Part shown: in pieces, positions 42,658 through 55,214 of the stretch
Layout: each line of letters starts with the position of its first letter
How positions within the stretch are numbered: position 1 is the first letter of the stretch
Assembly (NCBI RefSeq): GCF_003369915.1
Contig: NC_046674.1
Span: 27,717,657-27,781,656 of the forward strand
Source of the DNA: Drosophila miranda
Lineage: Eukaryota > Arthropoda > Insecta > Diptera > Drosophilidae
DNA: 64,000 nucleotides
Direction: 5' to 3'
Made by a program: the position numbers and the translations under genes
The notes under the pieces: generated by a model
Told to the model about the DNA's origin: nothing
The model's database searches: none
What the model saw: only the letters and a program-made list of their open reading frames with translations

Positions 42658-44044
42658 GTCCAGCGTATTGACTTGCCTTCTCTTTGGGTGCCATGGGGCA
42701 CCTGTGGCTACCAGCTACGTGTGTGTGGGGCTTGCCCTTTCCGACACAAAGGAAGAATTTTGCCTCATTGTGGCAGTCGCATACCTTGTGCTCCGCAGAC
42801 CCGCAGCGGAAGCACCACCCGCTTCTGTCCACAGAGCTTTTGCAATTTAGTGCAACGTGGCCGATCTCAAGCACTTTAACGGCAGGTTTCGCTCCCGAAT
42901 GCGGCAGACGGACCATGCCACTTTGACCTTTCCAACGGATAGCGCCTTCGTCGCAAGGGTCGCCGGCAGGCAAATAACAGCCCGCTGGGTACCACCGAAG
43001 CCTGGGCGCAAACTCTTAATGGCGTCCGCATCGAGAGTAATCCCCATTTGCTCGCTGAAGGCCTTCCTCACGTCCTCCGTGGTAGCCATCTCATCCAAGT
43101 CGAGAATCTCTAGCCTCGTCTGCTGGGTGAGTGCTCGTGCCTCCACCTTGCCTCCTAGGACAGTGCCTATGTCCTCGCGAAGCAGCTGCGCGGTCTCCTT
43201 CGAGGCGTCTTTGAGCTCCAATAGAAGAGCACCTTTGGCTGTGCGCTTCACTCTGCTCACACTCTCGCCAACCTTCTTCATCTTCCCGCTCTGGTTGCGG
43301 GTGACGAGGTTAAGGATCTCCGCGTAAGTCATTTCCCCTTTTGGCTCGATGATAATGACATCCGGACGGGGCCTTGGCTTCCGGGCGTGCGCTCTGCTCT
43401 TCACCTTCTCCCATTCACCTTCGGTAGGTGCAGCTGTTTCGGTCTTCCTTGCCGGTTGTTCGTGGGACTGCAACGTGGGATGGCCACTCATATTGTTTCT
43501 CCGCTTCGGCGAGCTCCTCGTCGGCTTGTCCAGTTTCCTTTTCGACGCATCGTGTTGAGGGGAGCACTGCGTCTCCTGATCACGCCGCTCCACCCTCTCC
43601 TTCCTCTGAAACTTTGCGTCGAAGCTGTGAAGCGCGGACTTTTGCATCCTCACCACGTTCTGCGCCAACTCTTTCATCTCCTTGTTGAGATAACGGGCGT
43701 CCCTCAGCATCTTCGATAAGTCCGTAGACTTTTCTAGACTTTTCTACCAGCGAAGCCAGGATCGCCCGCAGATCTCCGTCGGCCTTTGGTCCTGTACCGC
43801 TTTTGTCTGTGGAAGCACTGCTGAAGTCAAAGGGATTGACAGGGACTTCTGCTGGTGCAGACACAGTCAGTGCTGGCAGCACTCTAAGGGGCGCCTTAAG
43901 TGGAGTTCCGGTACCAAGGCTTAGCTGGGCCGGCTTCTCAACTGCCTGCTCCCTGGGCCAAATGCCTCGGGGCGTCTGCCACTGTGGTGGGGAACGCTGC
44001 AGGCTAGTTCTCCTCTCAAAGACCCGCTTTTCCTCCTCCTCCAT
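42650..44044 (-). pseudogene. R1-B gag-like ORF1, copy 3
   Basis: Lacks the 4-bp and 53-bp lesions of copies 1-2 but has the shared 10-bp duplication (near 43730) and its own 10-bp deletion at about 42870 that destroys the first zinc knuckle (LEIGHVALNC read out of frame). Confidence 0.85.
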
Positions 44045-44348
44045 TCTTCCTGTTTGTAATTGCCAAATACTCGAATTTGAAATTTGAAATTTAAAATTAG
44101 ATAGAGATAGAGAAATGCGCCAAAACCAACGATCACCCCCTCTGGCCTATCTGCTCGTCTGCGTTTGCCCCTGCAACCAACTGGGAAGTCTACGTCGCCA
44201 GCCACCATGCGCAGTGAGTACGGGACGCTGAAAGCCTGACTTGAACCGTCTTCTGTTTTGATTCCAGGCGTGATACGGATTTTGTTTGTAGAAAACTCGG
44301 AGCTCGCTTGCAAACACGACCGCACTTGGAAACTCAAACTGTGAAACT

Positions 44349-44703
44349 CCTGTCTGTCCGTCCGTCCGTCTGTCCGTCCCCTTCAGCGCCTAGTGCTCAA
44401 ATGCTATAAGAGCTAGAGCAACGACATTTTATATCCGGACTTTTGTGGTATGTCACTGTTACAAAAATATTTCAAAACTTTGCCCCGCCCCCACAAAAGG
44501 CGAAAATCTGTGGCATCCACAATATTGCACATTCGAGAAAACTAAAAACGCAGAATCATAGATAACGACCATATCTATCCGATTGCTGAATCTGGATCAG
44601 ATCATATAATTTTTATAGCCAAAAGGAACAAATCAATAGTATCGGGTATAACTGTAGAGTTGCGGTGTCCGCAGCAACTCACAACGTTCCCCCTCGTTTG
44701 TAA
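44349..44703 (+). mobile_element. DINE-1 at unit joint
   Basis: Same as 28517-28870. Confidence 0.85.
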
Positions 44704-44951
44704 TGTTTTTGAAAAAATTAATAAATAGCCTTTAAAAACGTGTTCTGGAAACTTTCTTGCTATATTAATAATGAATCAATCTATGCAAAAAAAATTATTT
44801 CATATAAATCGGTAAGTTGGTTAAAAAGATATAGCGGTTTGACTTTTGAAAATTGTTGAACCTATTCAGTTGAGCGGCACTGTATGTATTTACGTATACA
44901 TTGTATGTAGTTACATATATGAACATTCTTAAGGTATATCCTCTATTTATA
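44704..44951. other. unit joint flank with Tc1-like end
   Basis: Same as 34588-34833. No gene. Confidence 0.4.
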
Positions 44952-45506
44952 AAGTCGAGAACCGACGGCGTTTACATAATTTTTATAATTTATAATCAAA
45001 CTGTTTAAAATAAGGAAATAAATGTGTAATTATATTATTGTAATATTTTATATTTTGTGGTATAAATCAAACAAATAACAGCTTTTATTTTATTTCCCGC
45101 GCCCTAGTGTACCATACCCCCACCCCCTGCCCATTCTTAATTTATTTTGTGGCGGTAGGTCAGCTCATCAAAAGACCCAAAACAAGAACCAAACTCAAAT
45201 TTCAGTTCTGGCGGCCAGCAATACTAAACACACGCACGCAAAGTACGTGAGAATGCATGTGCACCCATACACTAAAACATGCTGGTGGCAAAACAGAACC
45301 AGACCTGAGAGAGTTCAAAAAATCTGAAAAAGCATACAATCACATATTTTTGTCGAAACATATTGCGTGTGTACTAACACATGCAAAGATGTTCTCTCTG
45401 CGCTCTCTCTCTCATGATGACGTCACTCTGGGGTACTGAGCGCGCTAGCCAGTGTGTGACGCTTTCGTTGTATGAACTGGCACATCTATATACTGTATGG
45501 TTAGTG
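44952..45506 (-). repeat. right arm of the long-TIR element, unit 4
   Basis: 555 bp, TGACGTCA kept, ends GGTTAGTG then GTATGAC. Confidence 0.8.
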
Positions 45507-46095
45507 GTATGACTCTCCTCTGGCAGACGCCGCTAATATTAAACGACACGACAAAGAGTGCGTGCGAGAGGGACAGAAAATCAGTCTGAGCATGACGTCG
45601 GGCGCTGCGTAGCCAGTACAAATTGATTCCTTCTTTTTGGCTAAAAAAATGATCCGATCTTATCCAGATTCAACAATCTGATAGATATGGTCATTATCTA
45701 TGATTCTGCGTTTTTAGTTTTCTCGAATGTGCAATATTGTGGATGCCACAGATTTTCGCCTTTTGTGGCGGCGGAAGGGGGCGGGGCAAAGTTTTGAAAT
45801 ATTTTTGTAACAGTGACATATCACAGAAGGCTGGATATAAAATGTCGTTGCTCTAGCTCTTATAGTCTTTGAGCACTAGGCGCTGATAGGGACAGACAGA
45901 CGGACGGACGGACGGACAGACGGACGGACGGACAGACGGACAGACAGACAGGGCTCAATAGACTCGGCTATTGATGCTGATCAAGAATATATATACTTTA
46001 TGGGGTCGGAAACGATTCCTTCTGGACGTTACACACATCCACTTTTACCACAAATCCAATATACCCCAATACTCATTTTGAGTATCGGGTATAAA
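45507..46095 (-). mobile_element. DINE-1, unit 4
   Basis: Same as 35389-35976. Confidence 0.85.
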
Positions 46096-47560
46096 AAGCA
46101 TGCAAAGAAAGAGGCGAGAGAGCGAGATAGAAATACTCTAAACGGTTCTGCGTCGGATGCGGCGGCGCACGACCTCTGACGAGCCTGTCGTCCAGCAGGC
46201 AGAAAGATGTCAAAGCAAACGACAAAAGTTACACCAACACCAACAATTGTTAGATAATGTGAAGTCCCTAATTTTGCCTCTGCGCTGCTACCAGACAGAA
46301 CAGCAACCAAACGAGAGCATGTATTTCTATCACTCGCTCCTCCCCTCGCACGAACCCGAACGTTTTCTTTCTCGCTTATATTTACGTATATACATCTTAC
46401 GTACATATACAGTTATGTAGCAGCGCCAGCACACCGAGAGCTTGTGTAGAGCGTAGCCATTTTAGCATATTTTAAGACATAGCTAGAAATGGCTTATAAA
46501 ATATTCAAAATGCTTTTACAAGCAATTTAGTATTTTATTTAAATACATTCAGCTTTTTTTTAGCGTTAGATGTATATTTCTTCTCGTCTGGATTTTATTT
46601 TTGCATACAAATTATTGGATCTAGTTTGTTGGGCTATTCTTAATGGGAGCACATAAACAAGAACTTTATTCGGAGGCTTCGTGTGTGGAATAGATGAATT
46701 CTCTTGTACATATCTGTTAATTTATCGCTAAAATAACCTAAAGCAAAAAAAACACAGCATTTTGAATTCCACGGGTCTTTGCCTAATTTTAAGTGTATTT
46801 ATTTTCAGTTTTAGCCATTTTTGCGATTTATTTTTGAATCTAGCTCTGAATTTCTGGCAGCACTACTCGTGTAGAGCAGTTCTGCTTCCATGATTGTGTG
46901 TGTGCACAGCGCAGCGACAAAAAGGTATAAATACCGCAGTCCTAGAGGAACTGAGCCCTTGTTCATTTTTTCCTTCGTGGCAAGCACATCGTGAACTTGG
47001 ACGTACATATACATATTATATTTTTTTGTTTCTGATCTTAAGTAAACGAAATATAGGAACGTAAATATTCGTGTCGGAATTAAACGTAGGGTAAAGAACA
47101 AACTTTTCCGGCGTTTTTTTTTTTATAATTTTGACACTAATCGTGCAGCATCAGGGTGATCCAGTGGTGCGGTGGTTGCGTGGGTTGCGGGGGTTTCCGT
47201 GCAGTTGGATGTGAACTTGAACAATTCTACTGCGGAATGCGCAGCTTTTTCTGCTTCTACGGCTCAAAAATAGAAGCCTAGTCAAACGGTTTCGTTTTTT
47301 GGGTAAAACTGAAATCTTACTTGTATTTTTAAGCGCCACAGTAAATGATACGTGCCGTGAAATCGGAGGATTTGTCTGCTGGATGAAGCCAAGTCGAGAT
47401 GGGCCACATGCGTTCATTCGGCACCCTCATTAACGCTGTGCAGCAGGATAGGGTGGACCTGCATACAACCACGAGGATGAGTAAGCGGATCTTCGGGAGT
47501 CCTGGTGCTACAACGGGACTCCTCTGTGGAAACCCGACGAGGAGTTTCTGTTCACCGATA
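46096..47560. other. segments A, S and the unassigned segment, unit 4
   Basis: Same as 35977-37440. GGTATAAATACC near 46923-46934; 88-codon frame at 47151-47417 (minus). Confidence 0.45.
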
Positions 47561-47945
47561 TGTGCATATGTACATATGTATGTATGTATATTCCCTGCAG
47601 TACGGGTCATCGATGACTCAGCTGCTGACACGTCGATGACCGCGTCACTACCCCCGATGTCATAGTTGATGACCGGCCATACGCTGAGCTGTTGACATTA
47701 ACATGGAGATGTCCTAGGGCATAGTCGATGACATTGTCATCTAGCATAAAAATCATGCACTTAATAAGCGATGATTTTTCCTTTTTTAGGTAAAAATCAT
47801 GCACTTAATGAGCGATGATTTTTCATCGATAAAGATATGCCCGATTCGTAATTCAATTACGCCTACGGACTAAACACCTCCATTTTATGCATTTAAAAAT
47901 AAGCAAAACATATTAAAAATGAAAATAAATAAAGGTAGCAAATAA
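47561..47945. repeat. TCGATGAC dyad cluster, unit 4
   Basis: Same as 37441-37829, including the duplicated ~43-bp repeat. Confidence 0.55.
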
Positions 47946-48518
47946 ACCTATGGAAAATGCTACAATGGAACTAAAACTATTTCCCCTTTATATGGCATGG
48001 CAACGGCTTTCCGTTCAAATTCTTCTACCGAAAACTTTTCCAGCTCAGTTGGTGCTTCTACATTGACAAGGTATATACCTAGCTGAGTCGAACTTAATGG
48101 TTCACTATAAAAACATCTAATGTTTATTCTACCTATAATAAAAATCTTTCCTTATTCCTCTTCAAATGACTCGATTTGAATAGGAACATCTCTTATAAAG
48201 GAAAAATGATCTGGCTTTCTATCTTTTAGGGAACTGTTCTGAATCTTTAAATTCTTGCCTACTAACAATACTGGTTCTTTACCGGGAGCAACGTACCTAT
48301 CTTCGACTGTTTTTCCGAATATTTGTTCTAAGATATAAGTTGGCTTACGGACAAAATTTTTAAGAGTTTGAAAATAATTTTCAAAAGCGTAAGACGATCC
48401 TGAAATCGGGTTTCCGACTTGTTTTACAGTCTCTCTTACGTGAAGTAAGCCGGGAACATTGTAGGACATACTGTTTTCACCGAAAATAATAGGAAAGTTC
48501 TCAACAAACAGATTCAAC
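47946..48518 (-). pseudogene. CACTA/DUF4218-like transposase relic, copy 4
   Basis: As copy 3 with a 3-bp loss (GGDV to DV stretch) and FENYFQTLKNFVRKPTYI changes. Same joint to R1-B (GATTCAAC|GGATAGC, 48518/48519). Confidence 0.5.
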
Positions 48519-49143
48519 GGATAGCTCTAGTCCCGCAGAACGGAGCCAGTCTGCAATCAGCTGGATTGCGGTGTCGCAATCTGCTTCGACGACGTCCAGG
48601 TGCTTGGCTACCACCGTCAGGGCGACATCATCTGCGTAGCAGGTTAGCTGACATCCGCCTGGAAGTGCTAATTTCATGACTCCATCGTAGGCCATAAGAG
48701 GGGACCCATCACTGATCCTTGGGGAACGCCTGCCGTTATGCCGTGAGTCTGCGCGCCGGCCTCCGTATTATACTCCAGCAGTCTCCCCTCGAAGTAGCTC
48801 CTTACGATTGCCTGAAGGTATTGGGGTACACCGCGCCGGTTAAGTGAGTCCAGGATGCACTCCCACTTCACCGTATTGAAGGCGTTCCTGATGTCTAGGG
48901 TGACAACCAGGCAGTATTCCTTCTTGCCGCCCTTCCATCGAGTTCCCTCCACTGCCTTGGAGGCTATGTCGACTACCCTGCCTATGGCGTCCACCGTTGA
49001 CCTCCCACTCCTGAAGCCGTATTGGTTTGGTGAAAGTCCCCCAGCATCCTCGACGGCGTTGTCCAGTCTTCTACGGATTATCTGTTCCAGAGTCTTCCCC
49101 AGCGAGTCGATTAAGCAAATCGGTCGAAACGAGGAGGGATTGT
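48519..49143 (-). pseudogene. R1-B ORF2, 3' part, copy 4
   Basis: As copy 3, with GVPQGSVMGPLLW then the same frameshift before CYADDVAL. Confidence 0.85.
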
Positions 49144-49361
49144 GTATTCGGCTGGTATCGTATGTACAATTAGAGTAAATATTACAAGTAAGAGCTAAAT
49201 ATTTTACATTATTCCTCTGGTCGTATATAGTATATGTATATTTAAAAATCACAATATTCTTATACGCATATCTATGAATTTTTATATTTGTTGTCGAGCA
49301 TCTTTCAAGATGTTCTGCGAAAAACGAATAAAAAAAGTATGATAATGATTACAAAAAAAAA

Positions 49362-50397
49362 CGAGGTGGAACGTTGTGAGTTGCTGCGGACACCGCAACT
49401 CTACAGTTATACCCGATACTAAGTCAGTATGGCTCTCCTGCGGCAGACGCCGCTAATATTGAACCACACGACAAAGAGTGCGTGCGAGAGAGACAGAAAA
49501 TCAGTCTGAGCGTGACGTCGGGCGCTGCGTAGCCACTGAAAATTGATTTCTTGCTTTTGGCTACAAAAATGATCCGATCTGATCCAGATTCAGCAATCTG
49601 ATAGATATGGTCATTATCTATGATTCTGCGTTTTTAGTTTTCTCGAATGTGCAATATTGTGGATGCAACAGATTTTCGTCTTTTGTGGGGGCGGAAGGGA
49701 GTGGGGCGAAATTCTGAGATATACGTTTTATAGTGAGATCTAACAGAAGTGCGGATACCAAATTTGGTTACTCTAGCCTTAATAGTCTCTGAGATTTGTG
49801 GATGCCCCAGATTTTCGTCCTTTGCGGGGGCGGAAGGGGGTGTGGCGAAATTTGGACACGAAACGGTCAAGGTCCGATATCACAGGAGTGTGGATACCAA
49901 ATTTGGTTGCTCTGGCTCTTATAGGTTCTGAGATCCTTGAACTCATATATTGAAATTGACAAAACCGACCATGAAACCTGTGTGTTAGAGAGAGACAGAG
50001 CGAGAAAGAATGAAGTTGTTTTCTTGATTCTGGCTATAATCATTATACGATCTAGTTCAGATTTTGCACTGTAAAAGATATGGTCATCCTCACCGATTCT
50101 GCGTTTGTGGTTTTATCGTATCTTTAAAAATGTGGATGCCACAGATTTTCGTCCTTTGTGGGGGCGGAAGTGGGCGGGGCGAAGTCTTTGAGCACTAGGC
50201 GCTGAAGGGGACGGACGGACGGACGGACGGACGGACAGACGGACAGACAGACGGGCTCAATCGACTCGGCTATTGATGCTGATCAAGAATATATATACTT
50301 TATGGGGTCGGAAACGATTCCTTCTGGACGTTACACACATCCACTTTTACCACAAATCTAATATACCCCAATACTCATTTTGAGTATCGGGTATAAA
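49362..50397 (-). mobile_element. near full-length DINE-1 in the TMEM170 3' flank
   Basis: Same insertion site as 39249-40283, so the DINE-1 was present before copies 3 and 4 separated. Confidence 0.88.
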
Positions 50398-50440
50398 TAG
50401 CAAGCGACGAACGTTCTATAATGAAATTTCAGACCATAAT

Positions 50441-50833
50441 CTAGAGCGTGGCCAAGATTCGGGTGAAGCCCAGGCACGCCGAGACTATAGTCTGTCCAAG
50501 ACCCCAGACCATTGCATAAATAGGCGACATGGGCAGGCTGGAAGCGCGATGCACAAATGCAATTACCGCACTGCTAATGATCCCACTAGAAGCCGGGGAC
50601 AAGAATCCCATGACCAGAATTAGTATGGAGAAGAATCGACCGAATTTATGCTTTCGAAGCGTGACAAACGCCACGAGGGCGGCACAGGTGTGGATAAAAA
50701 TGGATGAGAAGAGGGCCCACAGAAATAAGTGGTACCACATTTCGCGAAATGTGTTTAGTCGAGCCTGTGAGCGGAGTCCCATGACATCGGCGATGGTGTC
50801 CAGCTCATCGGTGTCATATGCTTCGGAAAACAT
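50441..50833 (-). CDS. TMEM170-family membrane protein, copy 4
   Basis: Open 130-codon frame (ATG 50831-50833), protein identical to copy 3 (Val at residue 117). Three membrane spans and the FTRILATL end. Only scattered base changes in the flank (for example 50900, 51029) separate it from copy 3. Confidence 0.85.
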   Translation of the reverse strand: MFSEAYDTDELDTIADVMGLRSQARLNTFREMWYHLFLWALFSSIFIHTCAALVAFVTLRKHKFGRFFSILILVMGFLSPASSGIISSAVIAFVHRASSLPMSPIYAMVWGLGQTIVSACLGFTRILATL

Positions 50834-51356
50834 GGCGATGCGCAATTTTCACCTTAAGTTTTGGAAGAATATCGGACTTGCTACTAATTACGTTGCTAAC
50901 TATTGCTTTTCCGTTCCTCTGAGTTGGTCATTTGTGTGCTCTGCTGATTGATTTCTCCTCCGACACGGTCCGAGGGGGATTGTTCATGTCAATGGTGCTA
51001 TCAAGTGAAGTTCGTAGACCAGGTGGATTATGCTTTAGTTCTGTTGACCTTTTGGCAGACTCGTACGATACTCACGCCCACACATGTGGCCACCTCACCC
51101 TCATTAGCTTGATTGTTGCTGTTGGCCGGAATGCACTTTCTGTGTTACTTGATTACATTAATATTTTTGCTGTTTCCTTTTTGTAAAGTTTTCTTTTGTT
51201 TCATTTTTTATTTTCGTAGCAATCGATTTGGCATTCAATACGCCCATTCAATAAGCGACTTGCTTGCGGCAGTGAATCTTCAAGTCATAATTTTTGGCCA
51301 GCCCTTTAGGATGGGGGCATGTGTGCCGTTCAATATTGTCCAAATAAAACACTGAC

Positions 51357-52771
51357 ATTGTCCGGCTTTCCTGGCTTTGGCAATAGCACCAGGTGTTGCA
51401 ACTTCCACTGCGGCGGAAATAGACCTTCCCGCAGGCACTGCGTGAATGCCTTAGCAAACTCGTGAGGGTTGTATGCCATCGCCAGTTTTACCGCACGGTT
51501 GGGGATTCCATCAGGGCCTGGAGCCTTCTTGGCCTTTAAGCTTTGGGCCAGGGCGACGATTTCGTCCTCCGTGACAGGTTCGACCGAATATGCAGGCTGG
51601 TGTGCGACGGCACTGATGGCAAGACCGTGAGCCCCGGATGGGAACAATGCCTCAACAATCGTCCGCAACTGGTCAATCGTCGCTTCATTACCGTCTTGTA
51701 GGCACGTCCCCACGGATCCTTCTCGGCTGAGTCGCAAAGCTGCAGGAAGCACTCCCTCTTGCTCTCCTTGATAGCGTTCTTTGGCGCTTTTCTAGCTCCG
51801 CAGTACTCCGCCTGTAGCCTTGGCCAGCTAGTGCCACTCCTTCTGCGAGCCCGTTGATATCGCCTTCTAGCTAACAGGCAAGTGCGTCTGGCCTCCTGGA
51901 TCTCGTCGTTCCACCAATAGGTCGGCGATTGCTTACCCTTGAATGGCCTCTTGCGACTCATACTGGCATCGCATGCGAGCAGTAGGGACTCCAAAAGCTG
52001 GTTGACCATCTGTTGAGCTGAGCCTCCGACCTCCATATGCCTCAGCGCCTCCAAGAACCTAGGAATCCGCATTGATTCGGGATTGTAGGCTGCTCTCCGG
52101 CTTGTCTGCGTTGCCCTGGTCAGTCTGCAACCACCTTCTTCGCCTATCGAGAACACCACTGCCTTGTGGTCGCTGGCCGTATAGTGGTTCCCCAGGCGCC
52201 AGGTGGACAGAGGGGAAAGGCTACTAGAGGCGAATGTAAGGTCGATGACTGACCCAGAGCCACCCCTGTTGAAGGTATTCGCGGTCACCTGATTCAACAA
52301 TACTACGTCCAGCGCAGCGAAGGCCTCAAGCAGTGCGTGTCCCTTGTATATGGCGTCTGAGCTGCTGCTTCTGGAGATGTCGCTGCCCCACTCCTGGGCC
52401 CAAGCATTGAAGTCGCCAGCAATCACATTTGGTTTGTGGTGCCTGGCGTCGTCGGCCAATTCGTCCATCGCCGCAGCGAAGCTATGACGGCTCAAGCTTG
52501 GGGGGAGATAGCAGCTGTAAATCCATAAGTTCCCCAGTTTTGCCCTGACGAAATGTCGGAACTCAACGCACACTGAGGGCCGCAGAGGAGGCTTACCGCA
52601 AGCCCATATTGCTGCTTTGCCTGAGGAGCTTTGGACCCAGAATCCATCCTCGGGGGAAATGTAGGGTTCGCTAATTATGGCAACGTCCGATCTCATTTCA
52701 CGCACCGACTGAGAGAGCAGATCTGTGGCAGCCTCGCAATGGTTTAGGTTTATTTGGTAAAACCTAACCAT
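51357..52771 (-). pseudogene. R1-B ORF2, 5' part, copy 4
   Basis: As copy 3, with one Ser to Leu change (CLLARRRYQRA). Endonuclease frame open from ATG 52771 to the shared frameshift. Confidence 0.85.
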
Positions 52772-54168
52772 GTCCAGCGTATTGACTTGCCTTCTCTTTG
52801 GGTGCCATGGGGCACCTGTGGCTACCAGCTACGTGTGTGTGGGGCTTGCCCTTTCCGACACAAAGGAAGAATTTTGCCTCATTGTGGCAGTCGCATACCT
52901 TGTGCTCCGCAGACCCGCAGCGGAAGCACCACCCGCTTCTGTCCACAGAGCTTTTGCAATTTAGTGCAACGTGGCCGATCTCAAGGCACCTGAAGCACTT
53001 TAACGGCAGGTTTCGCTCCCGTATGCGGCAGACGGACCATGCCACTTTGACCTTTCCAACGGATAGCGCCTTCGTCGCAAGGGTCGCCGGCAGGCAAATA
53101 ACAGCCCGCTGGGTACCACCGAAGCCTGGGCGCAAACTCTTAATGGCGTCCGCATCGAGAGTAATCCCCATTTGCTCGCTGAAGGCCTTCCTCACGTCCT
53201 CCGTGGTAGCCATCTCATCCAAGTCGAGAATCTCTAGCCTCGTCTGCTGGGTGAGTGCTCGCGCCTCCACCTTGCCTCCTAGGACAGTGCCTATGTCCTC
53301 GCGAAGCAGCTGCGCGGTCTCCTTCGAGGCGTCTTTGAGCTCCAATAGAAGAGCACCTTTGGCTGTGCGCTTCACTCTGCTCACACTCTCGCCAACCTTC
53401 TTCATCTTCCCGCTCTGGTTGCGGGTGACGAGGTTAAGGATCTCCGCGTAAGTCATTTCCCCTTTTGGCTCGATGATAATGACATCCGGACGGGGCCTTG
53501 GCTTCCGGGCGTGCGCTCTGCTCTTCACCTTCTCCCATTCACCTTCGGTAGGTGCAGCTGTTTCGGTCTTCCTTGCCGGTTGTTCGTGGGACTGCAACGT
53601 GGGATGGCCACTCATATTGTTTCTCCGCTTCGGCGAGCTCCTCGTCGGCTTGTCCAGTTTCCTTTTCGACGCATCGTGTTGAGGGGAGCACTGCGTCTCC
53701 TGATCACGCCGCTCCACCCTCTCCTTCCTCTGAAACTTTGCGTCGAAGCTGTGAAGCGCGGACTTTTGCATCCTCACCACGTTCTGCGCCAACTCTTTCA
53801 TCTCCTTGTTGAGATAACGGGCGTCCCTCAGCATCTTCGATAAGTCCGTAGACTTTTCTAGACTTTTCTACCAGCGAAGCCAGGATCGCCCGCAGATCTC
53901 CGTCGGCCTTTGGTCCTGTACCGCTTTTGTCTGTGGAAGCACTGCTGAAGTCAAAGGGATTGACAGGGACTTCTGCTGGTGCAGACACAGTCAGTGCTGG
54001 CAGCACTCTAAGGGGCGCCTTAAGTGGAGTTCCGGTACCAAGGCTTAGCTGGGCCGGCTTCTCAACTGCCTGCTCCCTGGGCCAAATGCCTCGGGGCGTC
54101 TGCCACTGTGGTGGGGAACGCTGCAGGCTAGTTCTCCTCTCAAAGACCCGCTTTTCCTCCTCCTCCAT
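52764..54168 (-). pseudogene. R1-B gag-like ORF1, copy 4 (best preserved)
   Basis: N-terminal frame 54168-53840 (MEEEEKRVFERR...) and C-terminal frame 53834-52764 overlap at the shared 10-bp duplication; without it they would form one protein of about 460 residues. The C-terminal frame carries ILDLDEMATTEDVRKAF and two clear knuckles CFRCLEIGHVALNC and CFRCGSAEHKVCDC. Confidence 0.87.
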
Positions 54169-54472
54169 TCTTCCTGTTTGTAATTGCCAAATACTCGAAT
54201 TTGAAATTTGAAATTTAAAATTAGATAGAGATAGAGAAATGCGCCAAAACCAACGATCACCCCCTCTGGCCTATCTGCTCGTCTGCGTTTGCCCCTGCAA
54301 CCAACTGGGAAGTCTCCGTCGCCAGCCACCATGCGCAGTGAGTACGGGACGCTGAAAGCCTGACTTGAACCGTCTTCTGTTTTGATTCCAGGCGTGATAC
54401 GGATTTTGTTTGTAGAAAACTCGGAGCTCGCTTGCAAACACGACCGCACTTGGAAACTCAAACTGTGAAACT

Positions 54473-54965
54473 CCTGTCTGTCCGTCTGTCCGTCCGTCCG
54501 TCTGTCCGTCCCCTTCAGCGCCTAGTGCTCAAAGGCTATAAGAGCTAGAGCAACGACATTTTATATCCGGACTTTTGTGGTATGTCACTGTTACAAAAAT
54601 ATTTCAAAACTTTGCCCCGCCCCCTTCCGCTCTCACAAAAGGCGAAAATCTGTGGCATCCACAATATTGCACATTCGAGAAAACTAAAAAGGCAGAATCA
54701 TAGATAACGACCATATCTATCCGATTGCTGAATCTGGATCAGATCATATAATTTTTATAGCCAAAATGAACAAATCAATTTGCACTGGCTACGCAGCGCG
54801 CGACGTCACGCTCAGACTGATTTTCTGTCTCTCTCGCACGCACTCTTTGTCGTGTCGTTTAATATTAGCGGCGTCTGCCGGAGGAGAGCCATACTGACTT
54901 AGTATCGGGTATAACTGTAGAGTTGCGGTGTCCGCAGCAACTCACAACGTTCCCCCTCGTTTGTA
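54473..54965 (+). mobile_element. DINE-1 at unit joint, longer form
   Basis: Keeps the block TGCACTGGCTACGCAGCGCG...AGAGCCATACTGACTTAG that is deleted in the 28517, 34233 and 44349 copies; otherwise the same joint. Confidence 0.85.
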
Positions 54966-55214
54966 ATGTTTTTGAAAAAATTAATAAATAGCCTTTAAAA
55001 ACGTGTTCTGGAAACTTTCTTGCTATATTAATAATGAATCAATCTATGCAAAAAAAATTATTTCATATAAATCGGTAAGTTGGTTAAAAAGATATAGCGG
55101 TTTGACTTTTGAAAATTGTTGAACCTATTCAGTTGAGCGGCACTGTATGTATTTACGTATACATTGTATGTAGTTACATATATGAACATTCTTAAGGTAT
55201 ATCCTCTATTTATA
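54966..55214. other. unit joint flank with Tc1-like end
   Basis: Same as 13233-13481. No gene. Confidence 0.4.

Larger units (their letters stand above)
38406..44348 (-). mobile_element. R1-B with TMEM170 insert, copy 3 (3'-truncated)
   Basis: Lacks the last ~1.1 kb of the element (joint 38405/38406). Keeps the GVPQGS block and the full endonuclease stretch lost in copies 1 and 2, so it is from the other sub-lineage. The insert holds an extra DINE-1. Confidence 0.85.
49144..51356 (-). other. TMEM170 genomic insert in R1-B, copy 4, with nested DINE-1
   Basis: ATTGT at 49139-49143 and 51357-51361. Confidence 0.8.
48519..54472 (-). mobile_element. R1-B with TMEM170 insert, copy 4 (3'-truncated)
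   Basis: Sister of copy 3: same joint, same nested DINE-1, same GVPQGS retention. It has the least damaged gag and endonuclease of the five copies. Confidence 0.85.
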
